This document shows positions 9,587-18,847 of a DNA stretch of 64,000 nt, piece by piece. Position 1 is the first letter of the stretch, and the number at the start of each line of letters is the position of its first letter. The translations under genes were made by a program, and so were the position numbers. The DNA comes from Phycisphaeraceae bacterium D3-23 (lineage in GTDB: Bacteria > Planctomycetota > Phycisphaerae > Phycisphaerales > Phycisphaeraceae): assembly GCA_039555135.1 (NCBI GenBank), contig CP114179.1, positions 682,001 through 746,000 on the forward strand, in the 5' to 3' direction. The notes under the pieces are model-generated. The model saw only the letters and a program-made list of their open reading frames with translations. It was not told where the DNA came from and ran no database searches.

Positions 9587-10024
9587 CTACTGAATGAGCT
9601 GCGCGATCGGCTGGCGGGCATCGAAGCCCGAGTCGGCGTCGTGCCAGTAGCGGACCTCGTCTTCGCCGAGCTTCCATGATAGCGCGGCGTCGTGGCCGTC
9701 GTGGAAGGTGGGGAAGGTGACGATGCCGCGTTCGAAGTCCTGGAGATCGACGCCAACGACGTCGAGCTCACGTACCAGGATGCGGAGGCGTTCCATCGCG
9801 GCGCGGTAGTCGCGTTCGAGGGCCTTGGCGTCCGCGCCGTGGAGTCCGAGTTCGACGCGTTCCATCGTGCGGCGGATGTGGACGACCTCGTCGTGCAGGT
9901 CCACCACATCGGCGACGACACGCGAGACGTACGGCAGCGCACGGTTGGCCTCGTCGACGCAGAACGTGCGTTTCACATCTGCGGCGGGCTCGAGGGTCTT
10001 TGTCTGGGCCGGGTGGTTTAGCAT
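9587..10024 (-). CDS. DUF2203 family protein
   Basis: The 145-residue soluble protein matches the DUF2203 pattern: an early F.vdEANr.LP.v..vv..v.dL.d block, a central helical part (LVRELDVVGVDLQDFERGIVTFP), and a C-terminal WKLGEDEVRYWHDADSGFDAR. The domain is small and helical, and its biochemical role is not known. The start is the ATG at 10024 with AGGAG seven bases before it. It is a single gene with no obvious partner. Confidence 0.8.
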   Translation of the reverse strand: MLNHPAQTKTLEPAADVKRTFCVDEANRALPYVSRVVADVVDLHDEVVHIRRTMERVELGLHGADAKALERDYRAAMERLRILVRELDVVGVDLQDFERGIVTFPTFHDGHDAALSWKLGEDEVRYWHDADSGFDARQPIAQLIQ

Positions 10025-10238
10025 GCCAATACTCCTGATGCTTGAGTTCGCCGCGCTGGGTCGCGTGCCCCTGCTGTATCGGCGTAGCAAGGGGCACGCT
10101 GCACATGCGCGGTCGTGTTGCGTGGCCGATCGTTGCTAATCGGACCTGAACCGCGCACACAACCGCCATAACCCGGCGCAATCCTTCGGCTTTGCAAGCT
10201 TTTTCGGCGCTGAACTGGCGAGGATCAGCCGGCCGACC

Positions 10239-13200
10239 TCAAGCGATCGTGGTGTCGGCCTCGCCCGGGTACAACAGGCGGTAGAGCCCGAGCTTCAGGT
10301 CGATCGCCAACGAAAAGAGGAGCGGCACGACGACCAAGGTGAACAGGGTCGAGACGACCAGCCCGCCGACGACGACGCTGCCCAGCCCGCGGTACAGCTC
10401 ACTGCCCGAGCCGGGCATGAGCACGAGCGGGAGCATCCCGGCGACACTGGTCGCGGTGGTCATGAAGATCGGGCGGATGCGCGAACGCACCGAAGCGCGG
10501 ATCGCTTCGCGCGGGCCCATCGCCTCGGTCGAGTCGCCCTCGCCTTCGCCCAGCCCGCGCATGTAGTTGAGCGCCTGGTGGACGATGAGGATGGCGTTGT
10601 TAACGACGACGCCGATCAGGATGATAAAGCCGAGCATCGTGAGCGTGTCGAGCTGCTGGTTGGGGTTGAGGTAGTGGACAAACGCGAGGCCCATGAACCC
10701 GCCGACCGCGGCGAGTGGGACGGAGAACATGATGACCAGCGGGTAGAGGAAACTCTCGAACAGCGCCGCCATCAACAGGAAGGTCACGAGCAGCGCAATG
10801 AACAGCCGGCTGACGCCCAGCGAGAACAGCGAGTCCGCGTTGAGGCCCGTCCACTCGCCGATCATCGCGGTGCGCACCTGGGCGAGCTTGCTGGCCGACC
10901 CGGCATAGGTGATGTTGACACTGAGCGGGATCGCGGCACCGCCTTGCTCGCTGCGCAGGTGCGTGACGATCGCGCGGATGTCCTGCTCTGCCTGCTCCAG
11001 TGGCACATCGTCGGGCGGGGTCACGCTCAGGGTCACGGACCGGCTTTCTTCGATCCGGGTGATCTCCTGAGGCGCGTCGCTGCGTTCGATCGTCGCGACC
11101 TGCGCCAGCGGGACCGTGCCCCGCTCGCCCGTCGCGGTGCGATACGCGACCGGCAGGCGCGCGAGCTGCTCGGGCGGGTAGCCGTCACCGTTGGCGTTCT
11201 TCGCGACGATATCGATCGAGTCGCCCTGGTAGCGGTAGTCGCCGATGATGAGCCCGTCGACCATCGCCGAGACCGATCGGCCCAGCGCCTCGACATCAAT
11301 ACCCAGGTCTGCGGCCTTCACCCGGTCGATACGGAAGATGACCTCGCGGCGCGGCTTGTCAAAGGTCAGCGGCGAGGGCTGCACCCCGCCATAGCCGTAC
11401 GCACCCCGCAGCGCGCCAAGCAGCGCCGTGGCCGAGTCGCGCACCTCGTCGAGGTTGTCGCCGCTCACCTCGACATCGATCGAACGCGAGCCCGCCGCGC
11501 CTCGGCCAAACAGCGACGACTGGGCCGCAAAACCGATGGACCCGGGCACCGAGCTCGTCGCCGAGCCAAGCAGACCCTCGAGCGGCTTGATGTTTTCCTT
11601 GTCCTGGCTGGTCGCGCCGTTAAACATCGTGCCGTTGAAAGAAACGATGAAGTAGTTGTCGACCGGCGGGACGTTGTCTACCTCGCCACCCCCGAACGGC
11701 AGCATCGGCTTGGGCAGCTCGGCGAGGTCGGCCATGTCGTCGGCCTCCCAGTACGGGCGGACCTGCGACTCGACCACCCGCGCGATCTCTTCATCGGTCG
11801 TGATGTTGTAGCCCGGCGGGTTAATCATGATGCCGAACACCAGGTTCTGGTTCCCACGCGGCAGGTAGTCCGTCGCGGGCATCAGCGTCCACGCGCCCAT
11901 CAGTGACACCAGCGTCAGCACCGCGACGATCGTCACCCGGCCGACCACGCCCGACGGGTGGTTGCTCGTGAGCTTGTAGATCAGTCTTCCATAGCCCTGC
12001 GCGACCCAGCCGAACAGATGCGCCGGGCTGTAGCGCTCCCACACGCTGGGCTCGCGCGTCCCCCGCTCGCGCAGCATCCGGCTGCTCAGGGTCGGGATCA
12101 CCGTGATCGACACGATCAGCGACAGCGACACCGCGGCGCACAGCGCCAGCGCGATATCGCGGAACAGTTGCCCCGCCTCTTCCTCGATGAACAGGATCGG
12201 CAGGAACACCGCAAGCGTCGTCAGCGTCGACGCGAGGATCGCGCCCCACACCTCTTTGCCGGCGTCGTAAGCCGCCTGCATCCGCTTCTTGCCCATCGCC
12301 AGATGCCGGTCGGTGTTTTCGAGGACGACGATCGCGTTGTCGACAACCATCCCCACGGCGAACGCGAGCCCCGCCAGCGAGATCACGTTCAGGTTCCGGC
12401 CCGAGACAAACATGACGACGAACGTGCCGATGATCGAGATCGGGATCGCCGCCGCGACCACCGCCGTGGGCCGAGCGAAGTACAGCACCACGAGCCCGAT
12501 GCCGGTGAGCGCCCCGACGCTCACCCACCAGCGGATCGCGCCCTCGGGGAACAGCAGCACGCCAAGCATCACCAGGAGCAGCAGCGGCGTCGCGACCAGC
12601 ACCAGCAGCGGGCGTCGGCCAAGCTCCAGGAACAGCAGCAGCGCGAGCACCGCCAGCACCCCGCCGATGATGAGGTTGTTCTTGACGAGGTCCAGCGCGT
12701 CGTAGATGTAGCCCGTCTCGTCGTAGACCTTGCGCAGCTCCAGCGTCGGCGGCGCGGCGAGCCCCTGCTCCTGCTGGATCTGCAGCGCGACACCGGGCAA
12801 CACGTCACGATTGACTTGCTCGATGCGCTCGTTGAGCCCGTTCATCACCTCGATGACGTTCGACCCGCTCTCGCGGTAGGCGGGCATCGCCAGCGCAAGT
12901 TCGCCGCGCGACCGCACGAACGAACGCCGCTTCGCGTACGTCAGCCGGACCTCGGCGATGTCGCGGATGCGGATCGGCCCACCGTCGGGGTCGTAGGCCA
13001 CCACGGTGTCGCGGATCGCGTCCAGCGTGTCGTACTGACCCACCGTCCGCACGCGTACGTCGTAGCGGCCCTCATCCACATTGCCTGCCGAGAAGTTCAC
13101 GTTCTCCCCACGCAGCGCGCCGCCCAGGTCCGCGATCGTTAGCTGTCGCTGCGCAACGCGCTCCGGGTCAAACGCGATATGCACCTCGCGCTCACGCCCG

Positions 13201-13739
13201 CCGTAGATCCGCACCTCGCTCACGCCCGGCGTCCGCTCCAAAAACGGCTTGATGTCATCAATCGCCAAGTCCCCCAGCGACTGCACATCAAACCCCTCGT
13301 CCTCACTGGTCATCAGCAGCCACGCGATCGGGCTGCCCGGGCCCGCCTCGCCCGTCGAGATCACCGGCTCATCAACATCCGCGTCGTACGAAGGCACCTC
13401 ACGCAGCGCATCACTCACCAGCGCACGCGCCAGCTGCAGCTCAACGCCGACGCCGAACTCAAGCTCGATCTCCGACGAGCCCTGCGTCGCCGTCGCCGTC
13501 ATCTTCTGTAGGCCCGCCAGATTCTTGAGCACGTCCTCCTGCTGCTCGATGATCTCCTTCTCGACCTCCTCGGGGCTCTTGCCCGTCCAACTCGTCGAGA
13601 CCGTGATGATCGTCGGGTCGGTGTTGGGTGTCAGCTGGATCGGGATCGACACCACCGCGAGCGCGCCGAACAACAGCAGCAGGATCACCCCGACGAACAC
13701 CTTCACCGGGTTATCAATCGCAAAACGAATCGGGTCCAT
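10239..13739 (-). CDS. RND efflux transporter permease (AcrB/HAE1-like)
   Basis: The 1,166-residue inner-membrane pump uses the proton gradient to export drugs or other amphiphiles with the adaptor encoded just upstream. Visible are the N-terminal TM1 and PN-x2-P entry (VSIPIQLTPNTDPTIITV), the TM4 motif GMVVDNAIVVLEN, the duplicated periplasmic and TM modules, and the C-terminal GVVVNNAILIVHQALNYMR. The second Asp of the usual VDD is Asn. It is about 120 residues longer than AcrB, partly from an insertion of about 55 residues with two extra hydrophobic segments between TM2 and TM3 (from LELGRRPLLVLVATP to LYFARPTAVV). It is cotranscribed with the adaptor (gap 40 bases) and likely repressed by the TetR protein. 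Confidence 0.9.
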   Translation of the reverse strand: MDPIRFAIDNPVKVFVGVILLLLFGALAVVSIPIQLTPNTDPTIITVSTSWTGKSPEEVEKEIIEQQEDVLKNLAGLQKMTATATQGSSEIELEFGVGVELQLARALVSDALREVPSYDADVDEPVISTGEAGPGSPIAWLLMTSEDEGFDVQSLGDLAIDDIKPFLERTPGVSEVRIYGGREREVHIAFDPERVAQRQLTIADLGGALRGENVNFSAGNVDEGRYDVRVRTVGQYDTLDAIRDTVVAYDPDGGPIRIRDIAEVRLTYAKRRSFVRSRGELALAMPAYRESGSNVIEVMNGLNERIEQVNRDVLPGVALQIQQEQGLAAPPTLELRKVYDETGYIYDALDLVKNNLIIGGVLAVLALLLFLELGRRPLLVLVATPLLLLVMLGVLLFPEGAIRWWVSVGALTGIGLVVLYFARPTAVVAAAIPISIIGTFVVMFVSGRNLNVISLAGLAFAVGMVVDNAIVVLENTDRHLAMGKKRMQAAYDAGKEVWGAILASTLTTLAVFLPILFIEEEAGQLFRDIALALCAAVSLSLIVSITVIPTLSSRMLRERGTREPSVWERYSPAHLFGWVAQGYGRLIYKLTSNHPSGVVGRVTIVAVLTLVSLMGAWTLMPATDYLPRGNQNLVFGIMINPPGYNITTDEEIARVVESQVRPYWEADDMADLAELPKPMLPFGGGEVDNVPPVDNYFIVSFNGTMFNGATSQDKENIKPLEGLLGSATSSVPGSIGFAAQSSLFGRGAAGSRSIDVEVSGDNLDEVRDSATALLGALRGAYGYGGVQPSPLTFDKPRREVIFRIDRVKAADLGIDVEALGRSVSAMVDGLIIGDYRYQGDSIDIVAKNANGDGYPPEQLARLPVAYRTATGERGTVPLAQVATIERSDAPQEITRIEESRSVTLSVTPPDDVPLEQAEQDIRAIVTHLRSEQGGAAIPLSVNITYAGSASKLAQVRTAMIGEWTGLNADSLFSLGVSRLFIALLVTFLLMAALFESFLYPLVIMFSVPLAAVGGFMGLAFVHYLNPNQQLDTLTMLGFIILIGVVVNNAILIVHQALNYMRGLGEGEGDSTEAMGPREAIRASVRSRIRPIFMTTATSVAGMLPLVLMPGSGSELYRGLGSVVVGGLVVSTLFTLVVVPLLFSLAIDLKLGLYRLLYPGEADTTIA

Positions 13740-13779
13740 GGCTGAGCTCGGTCTCAAAAGGATCGGTCAAAAGGTCGAA

Positions 13780-15102
13780 TCAGGAAGCGGGCGTCGCGGC
13801 CTCGGGCTCGTTTGCACCCGGCCCCTCGGCATCAGCCGCAGGCGACGCGCCCCCCGGCGGCCCGCCGTCCTGCGGGTTCGTCACAATCGCCGGACGCGTC
13901 GGCCACAGCTGTTCCGCGCCCACCACCACCACCGGCATGCCCGGCATCAGCGTTAACCCTTCCATCTTCTGCAAAGGTGAAACCGCAAAACGATTGCCCA
14001 CGCCGAACAATACCTCCACCTCAACAGGCAGCGCGACCGGCAAACCGCCCTCGGGCGCACCGGGCATCGCGCCCACGATCCACACCTGCGCCCCCTGCGT
14101 CGAAAACGTCACCGCGTCACGCGGCACAATCAGCTGCGCCGACTCGGCCGTCAATGGCACCTGCGCGACCACACTCATCCCGACCTTCAGTAAACCGTCG
14201 GGGTTGTCTAATCGCACCTTCACCGGGAACGAACGCGCCGCGCTCGAGCCGTCCGGGCTCACCGCCACAACCTTGCCGACAAACGACCGGCCCAGCGCCT
14301 CGACCCAAACTTCAATCTCCATCCCCACTTGCACACCGCCGACCTGCATCTCCGGCACGTCGATCACCGCGTCGATCCCGCCCGACGAAATGATCTCCAC
14401 CACCGCGCCCCCCGGCCCGAGCCACTGCCCCTGCTCGGCGTTCTTCCTTGTCACGTAGCCATCGAACGGCGCAACGATCTCGACACGCTCAAGCGATACC
14501 TCCGCCCGGTGCAGCGCCGCCTCGTAGGCCTTGACCTCCGCCGCGTCCGCGTCCGCCGCGGCCTTGGCGTCATTGATCGCACGCTGGTCCGAGGCGTTGC
14601 GCGCCGCGAGCGACTCCAGGTGCGCAAGCTCGCGCGCCGTCTGGTCCGCACGCGCACGCGCCGCACTCAAATCCGCCTCCGCCTGCTCCACCTGCAGCTT
14701 CGCCCAGACATCGTCCACCACCGCGATCACCGTCTCGCTCGTGACGTGCGACCCGACATCGACCCGCACCTCCAGCACACGCCCCTCGACCTCCGACGCC
14801 ACCACCGCCCGACGTACCTCACGCAGCCGCCCCACAACCCGCGCGTGATCCTGCACCGTCTCACTCACCACCGACGCCACCACCACCTCCGTCGGCGGCG
14901 CACCGGCCGGGCCGCCTCCCATCGCCGCCATCTGCTCGTCCACCCCCAGCTGCACCGCCTTCTCAAAGCGCTCGCCATACTGCCGGTTCATCACCAGCCA
15001 CACCGACGCACCCACCGCCAACGCAAGCACCACCGTCCCCGCCAGCGCGCCCAGCCAAGCCGTGTGATGCAGCAACCGTTCCAGCTTCGAATCCGCCATC
15101 AT
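13780..15102 (-). CDS. RND periplasmic adaptor (HlyD/AcrA family)
   Basis: The roughly 440-residue membrane fusion protein has one N-terminal TM (GALAGTVVLALAVGASVWLV), then a lipoyl half-motif (VDVGSHVTSETVIAVVDD) and an alpha-helical hairpin rich in Ala and acidic residues. The second lipoyl half (VEIVAPFDGYVTRKNAEQGQ) and a beta-barrel (AVIDVPEMQVGGVQVGMEIEV) follow. It links the pump to an outer-membrane channel; no TolC-like gene is in the window. The start is the first ATG of an ATGATG pair with GAGG upstream. It is the first gene of the operon, directly behind the operators. Confidence 0.9.
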   Translation of the reverse strand: MMADSKLERLLHHTAWLGALAGTVVLALAVGASVWLVMNRQYGERFEKAVQLGVDEQMAAMGGGPAGAPPTEVVVASVVSETVQDHARVVGRLREVRRAVVASEVEGRVLEVRVDVGSHVTSETVIAVVDDVWAKLQVEQAEADLSAARARADQTARELAHLESLAARNASDQRAINDAKAAADADAAEVKAYEAALHRAEVSLERVEIVAPFDGYVTRKNAEQGQWLGPGGAVVEIISSGGIDAVIDVPEMQVGGVQVGMEIEVWVEALGRSFVGKVVAVSPDGSSAARSFPVKVRLDNPDGLLKVGMSVVAQVPLTAESAQLIVPRDAVTFSTQGAQVWIVGAMPGAPEGGLPVALPVEVEVLFGVGNRFAVSPLQKMEGLTLMPGMPVVVVGAEQLWPTRPAIVTNPQDGGPPGGASPAADAEGPGANEPEAATPAS

Positions 15103-15145
15103 CAACCTCGATCCTGCCCGCCCACGCGGCATAGTTCAAAAAATA

Positions 15146-15181
15146 TCGTACAGCGTACGACCTCGGCATGGTACACTGTAC
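15146..15181. promoter_or_regulatory. Two palindromic operators between tetR and the efflux operon
   Basis: TCGTACAGCGTACGA (15146-15160) is a perfect inverted repeat with a 3-base centre. GTACACTGTAC (15171-15181) is a second palindrome with the same GTAC half-site. Their centres are 23 bases apart, about two helical turns. They lie in the divergent gap, next to AT-rich sequence suited to a promoter, so binding of the TetR-family protein there is likely. Confidence 0.75.
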
Positions 15182-15258
15182 GAGCCCAGCCCAAGCCGGT
15201 CAACCCCCCGGCCAGAACGCCGATTCAGCGGCCTTCCCCACGACACAAACCCAAACAC

Positions 15259-15948
15259 ATGACCCACCCCTACCCCCAACCCCCCGCCCCGCCAACGCCC
15301 GGCCCACCCCCAAGCCCCGCCGCGTGGAAGGATGCCGACCGCGAGCACCGCCGCGCGATGATTATCGACCTCGCCCTCCACCTCCTAACCGACGAAGGCC
15401 CCGACGCCCTCACCATGCGACGCGTCGCCCGAGAGCTCGGCGTCGGCGCGATGACCCTCTACACCTACATCGACGGCCAACCCGGCCTCCACCGCGCGAT
15501 GGTCCAGCGCGGCTTCGACATCATCCACCACAACTGCGCCACCGCCTGCGAGACCCAACAAGCACAGAAAGCACAAGCCGACTACGCCGAGGACGGTTCC
15601 GGGGGCTGGTCCGGCGGCGCACGCGCTTACGTCCAGTTCGCCACCCAGCACCCCAACCTCTACCGCCTCATGTTCGACACCCCCGTCGATGCCAACGACG
15701 AACAGTTCGACCAGCTCATGCACGGCGGGTTCCAGGGCCTGCACACCGTCGTCCGCGAACGCCTCGAAGCCCAAGGCCTTAAAGGCAAACTACTCGACAC
15801 CGAAACCCGCAAGCTCGCCGGCCGCTACTGGATCGCCCTCCACGGCCTCGCCACCCTCGCCATCGCCGGCCGCATGCAAGTCCTCCACGGGACGCTCGAC
15901 GAGGTGTTGTTGCATCTGCTCGAAGCGGTGGCGCCGACGAAGGGGTGA
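15259..15948 (+). CDS. TetR/AcrR family repressor of the efflux operon
   Basis: The 229-residue protein has a Pro-rich N-terminal extension of about 22 residues before the DNA-binding domain. The HTH is plain: IIDLALHLLTDEGPDALTMR followed by VARELGVGAMTLYTYIDGQP. The C-terminal part (YVQFATQHPNLYRLMFDTP) resembles the WHG/TetR_C class. Its position divergent from an adaptor-pump operon, with two palindromes between, makes it the local, probably autoregulated, repressor. The start is the ATG at 15259; upstream reading would be antisense to the adaptor gene. Confidence 0.85.
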   Translation: MTHPYPQPPAPPTPGPPPSPAAWKDADREHRRAMIIDLALHLLTDEGPDALTMRRVARELGVGAMTLYTYIDGQPGLHRAMVQRGFDIIHHNCATACETQQAQKAQADYAEDGSGGWSGGARAYVQFATQHPNLYRLMFDTPVDANDEQFDQLMHGGFQGLHTVVRERLEAQGLKGKLLDTETRKLAGRYWIALHGLATLAIAGRMQVLHGTLDEVLLHLLEAVAPTKG

Positions 15949-16067
15949 TTGTTTTAATGCCCAGGGGCAAGGGTGGGGAGAGGTAGCAAAGTTTGAGACA
16001 CCAGCCTGCGCTCGCGGGATCGCTCCACCCACTCAACTCTAGGATCGCGGTGATAGCGCGGGCCGAT

Positions 16068-16811
16068 TCACTCCGCATCCGGCAAGCCATGCACCCTCAG
16101 GCCGAGCGCTTCGAGTTGCTCGGCCGCGCTGTCCGCCTCTTCGCGGGTGAAGTAGTTGACGTTGAGGACGTCGGCGTCTTCTCCTGTCCGGTGCATCAGC
16201 ATGAATTGCTTATCCGTCAGGTCGTTATCGACTGTGAAAAACGAGATGTCGTCGCTGCCTTCTTCATCTGCGGCCTGCTCGGCGGCGCGTTCCATAAACC
16301 ACTCGGTTGATTGCACTTGGAGGTCGTCGACAAAGGTCAGGCCGCGCGTCGTCACCGTCGCGGTGCCCGAACCCGAACTGGGCGAGGGGGTATAAGGGCG
16401 CTCCAAATTGACGAGGTAGTAGCGGGTCTCGCCGGGCATGAAGGGCGGCTCCCACGGGTTTACGACACTGAACGACCGACGGGCGTGCAGGCCGGGCACC
16501 ATCGCGTTGAGACTCGCGGTCAGGTTGGCGATAGGCCTGTCCGTCTGATTGGTGACGGACACGCGGGCGGACGCCCCGGACCAGGTCGGCCCCTGCCCGC
16601 CGATCATCGTCTCGCCCTCGCGCAGCTGCGCATTCTGCGGCCGGGTCTGGCCGACTTCCTGAAGCGAGCCGAGCACATCGATCGTCGTCGTCACCGGCTC
16701 GGCCAACGCATCCGCGCCGGCGTCATCACCCTGCGGCTGAGATTCGGAACCGCAGCCAGCCACGGTAACAACACACGCCAACACAGAAAACCAAAAAGCA
16801 ATTCGCTTCAT
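16068..16811 (-). CDS. Hypothetical lipoprotein
   Basis: The 247-residue protein starts with a lipoprotein signal (FWFSVLACVVTVAGC, lipobox VAGC). A middle domain of Ig-like flavour (ARVSVTNQTDRPIANLTASL) is followed by an acidic linker (AAEQAADEEGSDDIS) and a C-terminal part with alternating strands ending in LGLRVHGLPDAE. No family is recognised. An envelope-attached protein is inferred from the signal only. The start is the ATG at 16811 with GAGG upstream. Upstream 16812-17099 holds only repeats. Confidence 0.7.
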   Translation of the reverse strand: MKRIAFWFSVLACVVTVAGCGSESQPQGDDAGADALAEPVTTTIDVLGSLQEVGQTRPQNAQLREGETMIGGQGPTWSGASARVSVTNQTDRPIANLTASLNAMVPGLHARRSFSVVNPWEPPFMPGETRYYLVNLERPYTPSPSSGSGTATVTTRGLTFVDDLQVQSTEWFMERAAEQAADEEGSDDISFFTVDNDLTDKQFMLMHRTGEDADVLNVNYFTREEADSAAEQLEALGLRVHGLPDAE

Positions 16812-16910
16812 CACGGACCTCGGCTCTAAAGAACAATGGGAGTATTGACGACCCCGGCGACATCGCCCGAGCGGGGAAGTGCAGATTTTACCAACCCATG
16901 GCCAACGCAT

Positions 16911-17087
16911 GTTGGGTGGCGGGTGGCAGGGGCCCGGCGATGCCCCGGAACGAACCGCGTGCGAGGGTGTCCCCGCTCCCAACCTCCGGGGCTTCGCGGC
17001 CTCTGCCCCTGCCACCCGAATGGGCCAACGTGTCTGGCTAGCGCCCGGTGGGTTGCGCTCGCGGACTCGCTCCACCCACCCTACGGG
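16911..17087. repeat. Repeat-filled gap: GGGTGGCAGGGGC inverted repeat plus a GTAGGGTGGGT REP
   Basis: GGGTGGCAGGGGC (16921-16933) is perfectly mirrored by GCCCCTGCCACCC (17005-17017), with further imperfect pairing outward. Directly after it, 17047-17087 is a hairpin GGTGGGT...ACCCACC with the terminal CTAC (GTAG on the other strand) typical of REP elements. A degenerate partner lies near 16003-16035. No gene is seen here. Confidence 0.65.
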
Positions 17088-17099
17088 CGGGGGCTAACC

Positions 17100-17945
17100 C
17101 TACTCGTCCGCGTATTCCCATACGACGACTTCGAGGTCCTGGACGCCCCACTGCATGGCGATGTCGTGGGTGGGGTAAAGGAGGTCGAGACGGTTGCCTT
17201 TGATCGCGCCGCCTCGGTCGAGGACGGGGATGGGGTGGTTGTCGTTGTAGCCGGGGACGGTGAGGATGGTGCCAAACGGGATGGACGGGTCGGCGGCGGC
17301 GAGCTTCATGCCGTTGGTCCAGACGCTCATACCCGAGGCGGTGATACCGTCGGCCCACTTACCGCAGGAGCGCTCGTCGGGGCTGTAGGCGGTGGTGCGC
17401 ATGGTGACGGTGCGGACGGGGCGGATGGGTCGGCCGTCGTAGGTCGGGCCGGTCCAAAGTTCACCATCGACAATCAACCCGGCGTCGCGCGTCTGGCTGG
17501 GGTGGAGCGCGGTGGTACCGGGCAATGCAATAGCGTTAGCAGGCTCGACTGTTTCGGGGTGAGTCTGCTGCGCCTGGGCGCGCTCGGCAGGTGAGACGAC
17601 TGCGCCATCGCGCACCGCGCCGTTGGGTTTCGTTTCGGTCGCGGGCCGGGCGTCAAGCGTGGCATCGGCTGATGGCGTTTCTTCGTGTGCCTGCTTCGCC
17701 GGCCACGCGACACCGGGGCGCGGCGCGGGCTCGGTGTTTTCGTCCGACTCCAGCGCGGCGAGGGCCGGGGCATCCGAGGCGCGCTGGAAGGATTGCCAAG
17801 TCGTCCAACCGAGCACGCCGGCAAACACGACGGCCCCGGCGATGAACGCGACACGCGCGGCGCGAACCCGCATCGGCAGGGGCAGCGTCGCAGTCGCGTG
17901 GGTGTCGGCGTCGGGAGTCGGCATGGCGGTTCGTGGTGCTGGCAT
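17100..17945 (-). CDS. Membrane-anchored 3D-domain protein
   Basis: About 281 residues. One N-terminal TM (RVAFIAGAVVFAGVLGWTTW), a Pro/Ala/Glu-rich linker, then a C-terminal 3D domain of about 105 residues. The three Asp-containing blocks are seen as SPDERSCGKWADGITASG, PSIPFGTIL and PVLDRGGAIKGNRLDLLYPTHDIAMQWG. The fold is the double-psi barrel shared with MltA-type lytic transglycosylases and resuscitation factors, so a role at peptidoglycan is likely. The start could be 17945 or 17924; both keep the TM segment. Confidence 0.8.
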   Translation of the reverse strand: MPAPRTAMPTPDADTHATATLPLPMRVRAARVAFIAGAVVFAGVLGWTTWQSFQRASDAPALAALESDENTEPAPRPGVAWPAKQAHEETPSADATLDARPATETKPNGAVRDGAVVSPAERAQAQQTHPETVEPANAIALPGTTALHPSQTRDAGLIVDGELWTGPTYDGRPIRPVRTVTMRTTAYSPDERSCGKWADGITASGMSVWTNGMKLAAADPSIPFGTILTVPGYNDNHPIPVLDRGGAIKGNRLDLLYPTHDIAMQWGVQDLEVVVWEYADE

Positions 17946-18217
17946 ACATCGGGTAGGGCTGAATTGAACCATAGGATACCAAACGGGGTAATCTGGGCGG
18001 TTTTGGCGACATTTTTTCAAGAAACCGGGGCTGGCCGTCATAAACTGTTCGCCTGCAACACCCTGCGCGCCGGGATGGATGGCCGCCAAGTGATGCACAG
18101 CAAGGTCTGTCGACCCGACCCCTCGCGGGGCTCAGGGGCGGCTTGCGGCGGCAGCTATGCAAACCGAGATCGCGGAAATCGCCCGCGGCGTGAGGGGCGA
18201 TCGCGCGGCCGTGCGGG

Positions 18218-18223
18218 TATACT
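18218..18223 (+). promoter_or_regulatory. Candidate -10 of ndk
   Basis: TATACT follows GCGGG, 48 bases before the ndk start. A similar GCGGGTATACT stands before apaG. No convincing -35 is present. Confidence 0.45.
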
Positions 18224-18271
18224 CCCCGCCCCGAATTTGGACCTGTTCCTTCACACGAAACGAGGCGACCG

Positions 18272-18736
18272 ATGCAGACCACACTTTTGTTTCTGAAACC
18301 AGACGCGGTGCAGCGCGGGCTGATGGGCGAGGTGCTTGCCCGGCTTGAGCGCAAGGGGCTGACGATCGTCGGCATGAAGATGATGATGGTGCCCCAGGCA
18401 TTGGCCGAGGAGCACTATGCGGAGCACAAGGAGCGGCCGTTCTTTAAGGGGCTGCTCGGGTTTGTGACGAGCTCGCCCGTGCTGGTGCTGGCGGTGAAGG
18501 GTGTGAACGCGATCGCGGTCTGCCGGACCCTGATCGGCGCGACCAACGGGCAGAAGGCGGACGCGGGCACGATCCGCGGCGACCTCGGGATGTCCGGCGG
18601 CAACAACCTCATCCACGGCAGCGACGGTGAAGAGGCGGCAGCACGCGAGCTTAAGCTGTGGTTCAAGGACGGCGAGCTGTGCGACTACGACCGCACCGTG
18701 AACCAGTGGGTGTACGACCCGTCGGATCTGGACTAA
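18272..18736 (+). CDS. ndk: Nucleoside diphosphate kinase
   Basis: The 154-residue enzyme transfers the gamma-phosphate between NTPs and NDPs through a phospho-histidine. The N-terminal TLLFLKPDAVQRGLMGEV, the ADAGTIRGDLG loop and the active-site NNLIHGSDGEEAAARE are present. Length is close to the bacterial norm. GAGG lies seven bases before the ATG. It is a single gene followed by a strong palindrome terminator shared with the convergent sensor kinase. Confidence 0.95.
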   Translation: MQTTLLFLKPDAVQRGLMGEVLARLERKGLTIVGMKMMMVPQALAEEHYAEHKERPFFKGLLGFVTSSPVLVLAVKGVNAIAVCRTLIGATNGQKADAGTIRGDLGMSGGNNLIHGSDGEEAAARELKLWFKDGELCDYDRTVNQWVYDPSDLD

Positions 18737-18791
18737 ACAAAGTGATGCACGCGATGGCGTTCGCGCGGCGCGTGTTTGTATCGATCAACCT

Positions 18792-18821
18792 AAAGCCCGG
18801 CCGAGGCCTCGGCCGGGCTTT
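18792..18821. terminator. Bidirectional terminator, perfect 30-base palindrome
   Basis: AAAGCCCGGCCGAGG is followed immediately by its exact reverse complement. A-tract and T-tract flanks make it work in both directions, for ndk and for the convergent sensor-kinase gene. Confidence 0.85.
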
Positions 18822-18847
18822 ACTGCGCACATCATGTCATCGGCGCA

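Noticed and set aside
10578-13142. Long plus-strand open frames (442 and 394 residues) across the RND pump
   Set aside because: They are antisense to a well-conserved gene and encode Arg/Asp/His-rich nonsense typical of high-GC shadows.
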